From the NCBI RefSeq assembly GCF_008807075.1, contig NZ_CP035632.1, forward strand, positions 1,240,001 to 1,304,000: a stretch of DNA of 64,000 nucleotides, read 5' to 3'. Below the pieces are notes generated by a model, which had not been told where the DNA came from, searched no databases, and saw nothing but the letters and a program-made list of their open reading frames with translations. The DNA is from Synechococcus sp. RSCCF101 (GTDB lineage: Bacteria; Cyanobacteriota; Cyanobacteriia; PCC-6307; Cyanobiaceae). A program made the translations under genes and the position numbers. Shown here piece after piece: positions 1-11,900 of the stretch. Numbering within the stretch: the first letter of the stretch is position 1; the number at the start of each line of letters is the position of its first letter.

Positions 1-3000
1 TGCGTCGTCAGGTCCTCCGTCACCACATCGCCGTCGCTGTCGGTGATCGTCACCGTCGCGGACAGCGCCACCTGACCGGCCAGATCCACCTGGTCGCTCG
101 GGAACACCGCATTCGGATCACTCGGATCCGTATCCACACGATCGTGCGTCAACGCTGCGTTCTGCGTCAGCGTCACCGTCCCCTTGTCGCTGTCCGTCAC
201 CTCAACCGTGAACGACGACGCTCCGGGCGCTGACACATCAAACGCCGCATCCGTCGAGCCATACACCGTCTGGCCATCCGCACTCACGAACAGATAGATC
301 GGCGCATCTGGACTTCCCTCCTCCGTCAGACCCGAATCGATCAGACCAGACGCATTCGGCGTGCCCGTCAGGCTCAGCTCGAAATCATCCGCATCCTTGC
401 TCGCTCCAGCATCGTCATCCGCTCCATAGCTCTCGATCACAGCGTCCTCGAACGCCACCTCGTAATCCGAGCTGTCGCTCGCCGGGAAGCCACCATCGAA
501 GTTGCCGGCATCCGCCGCCGCATCCGATGTCGTCACACCCAGATCGCTGATGTCGATCGCAGCAACGTCATCCACCGCAGGACCGTCATCGGCAAACTTC
601 AGGTTCCCGCCGATCTGCGTCGTCAGGTCCTCCGTCACCACATCGCCGTCGCTGTCGGTGATCGTCACCGTCGCGGACAGCGCCACCTGACCGGCCAGAT
701 CCACCTGGTCGCTCGGGAACACCGCATTCGGATCACTCGGATCCGTATCCACACGATCGTGCGTCAACGCTGCGTTCTGCGTCAGCGTCACCGTCCCCTT
801 GTCGCTGTCCGTCACCTCAACCGTGAACGACGACGCTCCGGGCGCTGACACATCAAACGCCGCATCCGTCGAGCCATACACCGTCTGGCCATCCGCACTC
901 ACGAACAGATAGATCGGCGCATCTGGACTTCCCTCCTCCGTCAGACCCGAATCGATCAGACCAGACGCATTCGGCGTGCCCGTCAGGCTCAGCTCGAAAT
1001 CATCCGCATCCTTGCTCGCTCCAGCATCGTCATCCGCTCCATAGCTCTCGATCACAGCGTCCTCGAACGCCACCTCGTAATCCGAGCTGTCGCTCGCCGG
1101 GAAGCCACCATCGAAGTTGCCGGCATCCGCCGCCGCATCCGATGTCGTCACACCCAGATCGCTGATGTCGATCGCAGCAACGTCATCCACCGCAGGACCG
1201 TCATCGGCAAACTTCAGGTTCCCGCCGATCTGCGTCGTCAGGTCCTCCGTCACCACATCGCCGTCGCTGTCGGTGATCGTCACCGTCGCGGACAGCGCCA
1301 CCTGACCGGCCAGATCCACCTGGTCGCTCGGGAACACCGCATTCGGATCACTCGGATCCGTATCCACACGATCGTGCGTCAACGCTGCGTTCTGCGTCAG
1401 CGTCACCGTCCCCTTGTCGCTGTCCGTCACCTCAACCGTGAACGACGACGCTCCGGGCGCTGACACATCAAACGCCGCATCCGTCGAGCCATACACCGTC
1501 TGGCCATCCGCACTCACGAACAGATAGATCGGCGCATCTGGACTTCCCTCCTCCGTCAGACCCGAATCGATCAGACCAGACGCATTCGGCGTGCCCGTCA
1601 GGCTCAGCTCGAAATCATCCGCATCCTTGCTCGCTCCAGCATCGTCATCCGCTCCATAGCTCTCGATCACAGCGTCCTCGAACGCCACCTCGTAATCCGA
1701 GCTGTCGCTCGCCGGGAAGCCACCATCGAAGTTGCCGGCATCCGCCGCCGCATCCGATGTCGTCACACCCAGATCGCTGATGTCGATCGCAGCAACGTCA
1801 TCCACCGCAGGACCGTCATCGGCAAACTTCAGGTTCCCGCCGATCTGCGTCGTCAGGTCCTCCGTCACCACATCGCCGTCGCTGTCGGTGATCGTCACCG
1901 TCGCGGACAGCGCCACCTGACCGGCCAGATCCACCTGGTCGCTCGGGAACACCGCATTCGGATCACTCGGATCCGTATCCACACGATCGTGCGTCAACGC
2001 TGCGTTCTGCGTCAGCGTCACCGTCCCCTTGTCGCTGTCCGTCACCTCAACCGTGAACGACGACGCTCCGGGCGCTGACACATCAAACGCCGCATCCGTC
2101 GAGCCATACACCGTCTGGCCATCCGCACTCACGAACAGATAGATCGGCGCATCTGGACTTCCCTCCTCCGTCAGACCCGAATCGATCAGACCAGACGCAT
2201 TCGGCGTGCCCGTCAGGCTCAGCTCGAAATCATCCGCATCCTTGCTCGCTCCAGCATCGTCATCCGCTCCATAGCTCTCGATCACAGCGTCCTCGAACGC
2301 CACCTCGTAATCCGAGCTGTCGCTCGCCGGGAAGCCACCATCGAAGTTGCCGGCATCCGCCGCCGCATCCGATGTCGTCACACCCAGATCGCTGATGTCG
2401 ATCGCAGCAACGTCATCCACCGCAGGACCGTCATCGGCAAACTTCAGGTTCCCGCCGATCTGCGTCGTCAGGTCCTCCGTCACCACATCGCCGTCGCTGT
2501 CGGTGATCGTCACCGTCGCGGACAGCGCCACCTGACCGGCCAGATCCACCTGGTCGCTCGGGAACACCGCATTCGGATCACTCGGATCCGTATCCACACG
2601 ATCGTGCGTCAACGCTGCGTTCTGCGTCAGCGTCACCGTCCCCTTGTCGCTGTCCGTCACCTCAACCGTGAACGACGACGCTCCGGGCGCTGACACATCA
2701 AACGCCGCATCCGTCGAGCCATACACCGTCTGGCCATCCGCACTCACGAACAGATAGATCGGCGCATCTGGACTTCCCTCCTCCGTCAGACCCGAATCGA
2801 TCAGACCAGACGCATTCGGCGTGCCCGTCAGGCTCAGCTCGAAATCATCCGCATCCTTGCTCGCTCCAGCATCGTCATCCGCTCCATAGCTCTCGATCAC
2901 AGCGTCCTCGAACGCCACCTCGTAATCCGAGCTGTCGCTCGCCGGGAAGCCACCATCGAAGTTGCCGGCATCCGCCGCCGCATCCGATGTCGTCACACCC

Positions 3001-5926
3001 AGATCGCTGATGTCGATCGCAGCAACGTCATCCACCGCAGGACCGTCATCGGCAAACTTCAGGTTCCCGCCGATCTGCGTCGTCAGGTCCTCCGTCACCA
3101 CATCGCCGTCGCTGTCGGTGATCGTCACCGTCGCGGACAGCGCCACCTGACCGGCCAGATCCACCTGGTCGCTCGGGAACACCGCATTCGGATCACTCGG
3201 ATCCGTATCCACACGATCGTGCGTCAACGCTGCGTTCTGCGTCAGCGTCACCGTCCCCTTGTCGCTGTCCGTCACCTCAACCGTGAACGACGACGCTCCG
3301 GGCGCTGACACATCAAACGCCGCATCCGTCGAGCCATACACCGTCTGGCCATCCGCACTCACGAACAGATAGATCGGCGCATCTGGACTTCCCTCCTCCG
3401 TCAGACCCGAATCGATCAGACCAGACGCATTCGGCGTGCCCGTCAGGCTCAGCTCGAAATCATCCGCATCCTTGCTCGCTCCAGCATCGTCATCCGCTCC
3501 ATAGCTCTCGATCACAGCGTCCTCGAACGCCACCTCGTAATCCGAGCTGTCGCTCGCCGGGAAGCCACCATCGAAGTTGCCGGCATCCGCCGCCGCATCC
3601 GATGTCGTCACACCCAGATCGCTGATGTCGATCGCAGCAACGTCATCCACCGCAGGACCGTCATCGGCAAACTTCAGGTTCCCGCCGATCTGCGTCGTCA
3701 GGTCCTCCGTCACCACATCGCCGTCGCTGTCGGTGATCGTCACCGTCGCGGACAGCGCCACCTGACCGGCCAGATCCACCTGGTCGCTCGGGAACACCGC
3801 ATTCGGATCACTCGGATCCGTATCCACACGATCGTGCGTCAACGCTGCGTTCTGCGTCAGCGTCACCGTCCCCTTGTCGCTGTCCGTCACCTCAACCGTG
3901 AACGACGACGCTCCGGGCGCTGACACATCAAACGCCGCATCCGTCGAGCCATACACCGTCTGGCCATCCGCACTCACGAACAGATAGATCGGCGCATCTG
4001 GACTTCCCTCCTCCGTCAGACCCGAATCGATCAGACCAGACGCATTCGGCGTGCCCGTCAGGCTCAGCTCGAAATCATCCGCATCCTTGCTCGCTCCAGC
4101 ATCGTCATCCGCTCCATAGCTCTCGATCACAGCGTCCTCGAACGCCACCTCGTAATCCGAGCTGTCGCTCGCCGGGAAGCCACCATCGAAGTTGCCGGCA
4201 TCCGCCGCCGCATCCGATGTCGTCACACCCAGATCGCTGATGTCGATCGCAGCAACGTCATCCACCGCAGGACCGTCATCGGCAAACTTCAGGTTCCCGC
4301 CGATCTGCGTCGTCAGGTCCTCCGTCACCACATCGCCGTCGCTGTCGGTGATCGTCACCGTCGCGGACAGCGCCACCTGACCGGCCAGATCCACCTGGTC
4401 GCTCGGGAACACCGCATTCGGATCACTCGGATCCGTATCCACACGATCGTGCGTCAACGCTGCGTTCTGCGTCAGCGTCACCGTCCCCTTGTCGCTGTCC
4501 GTCACCTCAACCGTGAACGACGACGCTCCGGGCGCTGACACATCAAACGCCGCATCCGTCGAGCCATACACCGTCTGGCCATCCGCACTCACGAACAGAT
4601 AGATCGGCGCATCTGGACTTCCCTCCTCCGTCAGACCCGAATCGATCAGACCAGACGCATTCGGCGTGCCCGTCAGGCTCAGCTCGAAATCATCCGCATC
4701 CTTGCTCGCTCCAGCATCGTCATCCGCTCCATAGCTCTCGATCACAGCGTCCTCGAACGCCACCTCGTAATCCGAGCTGTCGCTCGCCGGGAAGCCACCA
4801 TCGAAGTTGCCGGCATCCGCCGCCGCATCCGATGTCGTCACACCCAGATCGCTGATGTCGATCGCAGCAACGTCATCCACCGCAGGACCGTCATCGGCAA
4901 ACTTCAGGTTCCCGCCGATCTGCGTCGTCAGGTCCTCCGTCACCACATCGCCGTCGCTGTCGGTGATCGTCACCGTCGCGGACAGCGCCACCTGACCGGC
5001 CAGATCCACCTGGTCGCTCGGGAACACCGCATTCGGATCACTCGGATCCGTATCCACACGATCGTGCGTCAACGCTGCGTTCTGCGTCAGCGTCACCGTC
5101 CCCTTGTCGCTGTCCGTCACCTCAACCGTGAACGACGACGCTCCGGGCGCTGACACATCAAACGCCGCATCCGTCGAGCCATACACCGTCTGGCCATCCG
5201 CACTCACGAACAGATAGATCGGCGCATCTGGACTTCCCTCCTCCGTCAGACCCGAATCGATCAGACCAGACGCATTCGGCGTGCCCGTCAGGCTCAGCTC
5301 GAAATCATCCGCATCCTTGCTCGCTCCAGCATCGTCATCCGCTCCATAGCTCTCGATCACAGCGTCCTCGAACGCCACCTCGTAATCCGAGCTGTCGCTC
5401 GCCGGGAAGCCACCATCGAAGTTGCCGGCATCCGCCGCCGCATCCGATGTCGTCACACCCAGATCGCTGATGTCGATCGCAGCAACGTCATCCACCGCAG
5501 GACCGTCATCGGCAAACTTCAGGTTCCCGCCGATCTGCGTCGTCAGGTCCTCCGTCACCACATCGCCGTCGCTGTCGGTGATCGTCACCGTCGCGGACAG
5601 CGCCACCTGACCGGCCAGATCCACCTGGTCGCTCGGGAACACCGCATTCGGATCACTCGGATCCGTATCCACACGATCGTGCGTCAACGCTGCGTTCTGC
5701 GTCAGCGTCACCGTCCCCTTGTCGCTGTCCGTCACCTCAACCGTGAACGACGACGCTCCGGGCGCTGACACATCAAACGCCGCATCCGTCGAGCCATACA
5801 CCGTCTGGCCATCCGCACTCACGAACAGATAGATCGGCGCATCTGGACTTCCCTCCTCCGTCAGACCCGAATCGATCAGACCAGACGCATTCGGCGTGCC
5901 CGTCAGGCTCAGCTCGAAATCATCCG
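1..5926 (-). repeat. Tandem array of 615-bp (205-aa) repeats, at least 9.6 copies
   Basis: The sequence at position 1 recurs at 616, 1231 and so on to the break near 5926, and lines compared four periods apart (1, 2461, 4921) are identical. The unit length is a multiple of three, so the adhesin frame is kept. Each unit encodes one T1SS-143/DUF5801-type module, with landmarks ATVTITDSDGDVVTEDL, FADDGPAVDDVAAIDIS, PIYLFVSADG and VTLTQNAALTHDRVDTD. The array continues beyond the left edge, so the copy number is a minimum. A diverged partial unit (about 5927-6111) links it to the next array. Confidence 0.95.
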
Positions 5927-8900
5927 CGTCCAGTTGAGCAGGGCCATCTGTTCCGTAGTCCGGCGTCACCGCGTTCTCGAACGCCAACTCGTAATCCGAG
6001 CTGTCGCTCGCCGGGAAGCCTCCCGGGAAGTTGCCGGTACCGGGTTCCGCCGCCGCATCCGACGTCGTCACTCCAAGTCCGCTGATGTCGATATCGCCGA
6101 TCTCAACAGAGGGACCGTCGTCGTTGAAGTTGAACGTGAACTCACCCGTCTCCGACTGCGGATCCAGGTTCTGCGTCAGATCCACGCTCACCTCAGACGT
6201 GTCGCCGTCCTGATCCGTCACCGTCTGCGTGAACACGATCCCGAACGTCTTTCCGCCTTCTCCGTCGCCTCCTTCTCCGTCCAGCGACACCACATCATCG
6301 TGTTCACCGGCGCTGTCGTCGCCAGCAACCGGATGCCAGATGTTGTTCTCCGTCTGCTCCAGGCGCACCGTCCCGTCAGCATTGCTGATCGTGAAATACA
6401 CCTCATCGCCGATCACGCCCTTGATCACTCCGGCGTCACTCACCACCTGGATCTCTTCCCCGCGGCTCACATCGCCTTCCACCGCATTCAGCGCATACAG
6501 GCCCGAACCCACCTCGATTCCATCCGCCAGCGTTCCGCTCGTTCCAGTCAGCGTCAGGCTGTACTCCACAGACCCAGGACCATCCGTCCCGAAGTCCACG
6601 TCATCTGAACCCTCAGGCGTCGTCTGATCCAGATCGCTGTTGAAATACGCCGTCAGATCCGCTTCCGAAATCCGATCCGCAACGTTGTCCTTCGGATCGG
6701 CCTGCGCTCCGGCGCTCTCATCCACCGTCAGCTGCACTCCCTCCAGGAATGACTCCAGCTCGCCCGGATCGCTCGGCAGTTCAGCAAGCTTCGCTTCAGG
6801 ACCGTCGTCGTTGAAGTTGAACGTGAACTCACCCGTCTCCGACTGCGGATCCAGGTTCTGCGTCAGATCCACGCTCACCTCAGACGTGTCGCCGTCCTGA
6901 TCCGTCACCGTCTGCGTGAACACGATCCCGAACGTCTTTCCGCCTTCTCCGTCGCCTCCTTCTCCGTCCAGCGACACCACATCATCGTGTTCACCGGCGC
7001 TGTCGTCGCCAGCAACCGGATGCCAGATGTTGTTCTCCGTCTGCTCCAGGCGCACCGTCCCGTCAGCATTGCTGATCGTGAAATACACCTCATCGCCGAT
7101 CACGCCCTTGATCACTCCGGCGTCACTCACCACCTGGATCTCTTCCCCGCGGCTCACATCGCCTTCCACCGCATTCAGCGCATACAGGCCCGAACCCACC
7201 TCGATTCCATCCGCCAGCGTTCCGCTCGCTCCAGTCAGCGTCAGGCTGTACTCCACAGACCCAGGACCATCCGTCCCGAAGTCCACGTCATCTGAACCCT
7301 CAGGCGTCGTCTGATCCAGATCGCTGTTGAAATACGCCGTCAGATCCGCTTCCGAAATCCGATCCGCAACGTTGTCCTTCGGATCGGCCTGCGCTCCGGC
7401 GCTCTCATCCACCGTCAGCTGCACTCCCTCCAGGAATGACTCCAGCTCGCCCGGATCGCTCGGCAGTTCAGCAAGCTTCGCTTCAGGACCGTCGTCGTTG
7501 AAGTTGAACGTGAACTCACCCGTCTCCGACTGCGGATCCAGGTTCTGCGTCAGATCCACGCTCACCTCAGACGTGTCGCCGTCCTGATCCGTCACCGTCT
7601 GCGTGAACACGATCCCGAACGTCTTTCCGCCTTCTCCGTCGCCTCCTTCTCCGTCCAGCGACACCACATCATCGTGTTCACCGGCGCTGTCGTCGCCAGC
7701 AACCGGATGCCAGATGTTGTTCTCCGTCTGCTCCAGGCGCACCGTCCCGTCAGCATTGCTGATCGTGAAATACACCTCATCGCCGATCACGCCCTTGATC
7801 ACTCCGGCGTCACTCACCACCTGGATCTCTTCCCCGCGGCTCACATCGCCTTCCACCGCATTCAGCGCATACAGGCCCGAACCCACCTCGATTCCATCCG
7901 CCAGCGTTCCGCTCGCTCCAGTCAGCGTCAGGCTGTACTCCACAGACCCAGGACCATCCGTCCCGAAGTCCACGTCATCTGAACCCTCAGGCGTCGTCTG
8001 ATCCAGATCGCTGTTGAAATACGCCGTCAGATCCGCTTCCGAAATCCGATCCGCAACGTTGTCCTTCGGATCGGCCTGCGCTCCGGCGCTCTCATCCACC
8101 GTCAGCTGCACTCCCTCCAGGAATGACTCCAGCTCGCCCGGATCGCTCGGCAGTTCAGCAAGCTTCGCTTCAGGACCGTCGTCGTTGAAGTTGAACGTGA
8201 ACTCACCCGTCTCCGACTGCGGATCCAGGTTCTGCGTCAGATCCACGCTCACCTCAGACGTGTCGCCGTCCTGATCCGTCACCGTCTGCGTGAACACGAT
8301 CCCGAACGTCTTTCCGCCTTCTCCGTCGCCTCCTTCTCCGTCCAGCGACACCACATCATCGTGTTCACCGGCGCTGTCGTCGCCAGCAACCGGATGCCAG
8401 ATGTTGTTCTCCGTCTGCTCCAGGCGCACCGTCCCGTCAGCATTGCTGATCGTGAAATACACCTCATCGCCGATCACGCCCTTGATCACTCCGGCGTCAC
8501 TCACCACCTGGATCTCTTCCCCGCGGCTCACATCGCCTTCCACCGCATTCAGCGCATACAGGCCCGAACCCACCTCGATTCCATCCGCCAGCGTTCCGCT
8601 CGTTCCAGTCAGCGTCAGGCTGTACTCCACAGACCCAGGACCATCCGTCCCGAAGTCCACGTCATCTGAACCCTCAGGCGTCGTCTGATCCAGATCGCTG
8701 TTGAAATACGCCGTCAGATCCGCTTCCGAAATCCGATCCGCAACGTTGTCCTTCGGATCGGCCTGCGCTCCGGCGCTCTCATCCACCGTCAGCTGCACTC
8801 CCTCCAGGAATGACTCCAGCTCGCCCGGATCGCTCGGCAGTTCAGCAAGCTTCGCTTCAGGACCGTCGTCGTTGAAGTTGAACGTGAACTCACCCGTCTC

Positions 8901-11900
8901 CGACTGCGGATCCAGGTTCTGCGTCAGATCCACGCTCACCTCAGACGTGTCGCCGTCCTGATCCGTCACCGTCTGCGTGAACACGATCCCGAACGTCTTT
9001 CCGCCTTCTCCGTCGCCTCCTTCTCCGTCCAGCGACACCACATCATCGTGTTCACCGGCGCTGTCGTCGCCAGCAACCGGATGCCAGATGTTGTTCTCCG
9101 TCTGCTCCAGGCGCACCGTCCCGTCAGCATTGCTGATCGTGAAATACACCTCATCGCCGATCACGCCCTTGATCACTCCGGCGTCACTCACCACCTGGAT
9201 CTCTTCCCCGCGGCTCACATCGCCTTCCACCGCATTCAGCGCATACAGGCCCGAACCCACCTCGATTCCATCCGCCAGCGTTCCGCTCGTTCCAGTCAGC
9301 GTCAGGCTGTACTCCACAGACCCAGGACCATCCGTCCCGAAGTCCACGTCATCTGAACCCTCAGGCGTCGTCTGATCCAGATCGCTGTTGAAATACGCCG
9401 TCAGATCCGCTTCCGAAATCCGATCCGCAACGTTGTCCTTCGGATCGGCCTGCGCTCCGGCGCTCTCATCCACCGTCAGCTGCACTCCCTCCAGGAATGA
9501 CTCCAGCTCGCCCGGATCGCTCGGCAGTTCAGCAAGCTTCGCTTCAGGACCGTCGTCGTTGAAGTTGAACGTGAACTCACCCGTCTCCGACTGCGGATCC
9601 AGGTTCTGCGTCAGATCCACGCTCACCTCAGACGTGTCGCCGTCCTGATCCGTCACCGTCTGCGTGAACACGATCCCGAACGTCTTTCCGCCTTCTCCGT
9701 CGCCTCCTTCTCCGTCCAGCGACACCACATCATCGTGTTCACCGGCGCTGTCGTCGCCAGCAACCGGATGCCAGATGTTGTTCTCCGTCTGCTCCAGGCG
9801 CACCGTCCCGTCAGCATTGCTGATCGTGAAATACACCTCATCGCCGATCACGCCCTTGATCACTCCGGCGTCACTCACCACCTGGATCTCTTCCCCGCGG
9901 CTCACATCGCCTTCCACCGCATTCAGCGCATACAGGCCCGAACCCACCTCGATTCCATCCGCCAGCGTTCCGCTCGCTCCAGTCAGCGTCAGGCTGTACT
10001 CCACAGACCCAGGACCATCCGTCCCGAAGTCCACGTCATCTGAACCCTCAGGCGTCGTCTGATCCAGATCGCTGTTGAAATACGCCGTCAGATCCGCTTC
10101 CGAAATCCGATCCGCAACGTTGTCCTTCGGATCGGCCTGCGCTCCGGCGCTCTCATCCACCGTCAGCTGCACTCCCTCCAGGAATGACTCCAGCTCGCCC
10201 GGATCGCTCGGCAGTTCAGCAAGCTTCGCTTCAGGACCGTCGTCGTTGAAGTTGAACGTGAACTCACCCGTCTCCGACTGCGGATCCAGGTTCTGCGTCA
10301 GATCCACGCTCACCTCAGACGTGTCGCCGTCCTGATCCGTCACCGTCTGCGTGAACACGATCCCGAACGTCTTTCCGCCTTCTCCGTCGCCTCCTTCTCC
10401 GTCCAGCGACACCACATCATCGTGTTCACCGGCGCTGTCGTCGCCAGCAACCGGATGCCAGATGTTGTTCTCCGTCTGCTCCAGGCGCACCGTCCCGTCA
10501 GCATTGCTGATCGTGAAATACACCTCATCGCCGATCACGCCCTTGATCACTCCGGCGTCACTCACCACCTGGATCTCTTCCCCGCGGCTCACATCGCCTT
10601 CCACCGCATTCAGCGCATACAGGCCCGAACCCACCTCGATTCCATCCGCCAGCGTTCCGCTCGTTCCAGTCAGCGTCAGGCTGTACTCCACAGACCCAGG
10701 ACCATCCGTCCCGAAGTCCACGTCATCTGAACCCTCAGGCGTCGTCTGATCCAGATCGCTGTTGAAATACGCCGTCAGATCCGCTTCCGAAATCCGATCC
10801 GCAACGTTGTCCTTCGGATCGGCCTGCGCTCCGGCGCTCTCATCCACCGTCAGCTGCACTCCCTCCAGGAATGACTCCAGCTCGCCCGGATCGCTCGGCA
10901 GTTCAGCAAGCTTCGCTTCAGGACCGTCGTCGCCAATCAGGAGAGCGGATTGGCCGATGTCGACGCTTTGATCAGCACTGTCGCCATCAGCATCAATCAC
11001 CGTCTTGGTGACGATCAACACATTATCTCCAGTAGTCTGGATGGCCTCATCGTCATCAGGATCTGTGGCATCGCCGTGCCAGATGTTCTGGGGGTTCGAC
11101 TGATCGCTGTAAGCGAAGGTCACCTCACCGGCATCATCCACAGTGATGTCGAAGACTTGCTCACCAGATCCGGCCACGACCCCAGAGACCGTGCCGTCAC
11201 CGTTGTCCACGAGGTCAATCGAAGCCCCTTGACCACCGGGGACGGACTCATCCAGAACAAACAGACCCGAAGGAGCTGTTCCTCCTTGAACGCTGACGCT
11301 GTAGAGCGTCTGGCCCGCAGCATCGGTCCCGTAGTCTTCTGCGCCGAAGGTGGTGGAGAGATCGAGTGTGGCCTCATAAGCACCACCCTCTGTCAGCGGA
11401 GACTCATCAAGAGCTGCCGTGAGCTGGAGCGTGCTGGCATCCGCGATGGAAGGGCCGTCATCACCGATCCGAAGGGCGGATTGGCCGATGTCAATGGACT
11501 GATCAACTGAGTCGCCATCAGCATCGGTCACGGTCTTGGTAACGATGAGAATGTTCTCACCGGATGTCTGAAGAGCCTCTTCATCGTCAGCATCCGTTGC
11601 ATCGGAATGCCAGATGTTCTGCGGGTTGACCTGATCGCTGTAGGCAAAGCTGACCTGACCGGTGGCATCGACGGAAAGTTCAAACACAGTCTGCCCGGTA
11701 CCTGAAACAAGACCAGAGACAGTTCCATCGCCGTTATCAACGAGATTGATGGCCGCACCTTTGCCATTGGGCTCAGTGGCATCAACAACGAACAACCCTG
11801 AGGCTGCAGCATCCCCCTGAACACTCACGGCATAGTCGATCTCGCCAGGCTGGTCATTGCCGAAGTCCTCAGCACCGAAGACATCAGACAGATCCAGGGT

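Noticed and set aside
502-10971. Regularly repeated short plus-strand frames of 62, 86, 102 and 132 codons
   Set aside because: They recur with the 615-bp and 687-bp periods because they are antisense to the repeat protein; they are not separate genes.
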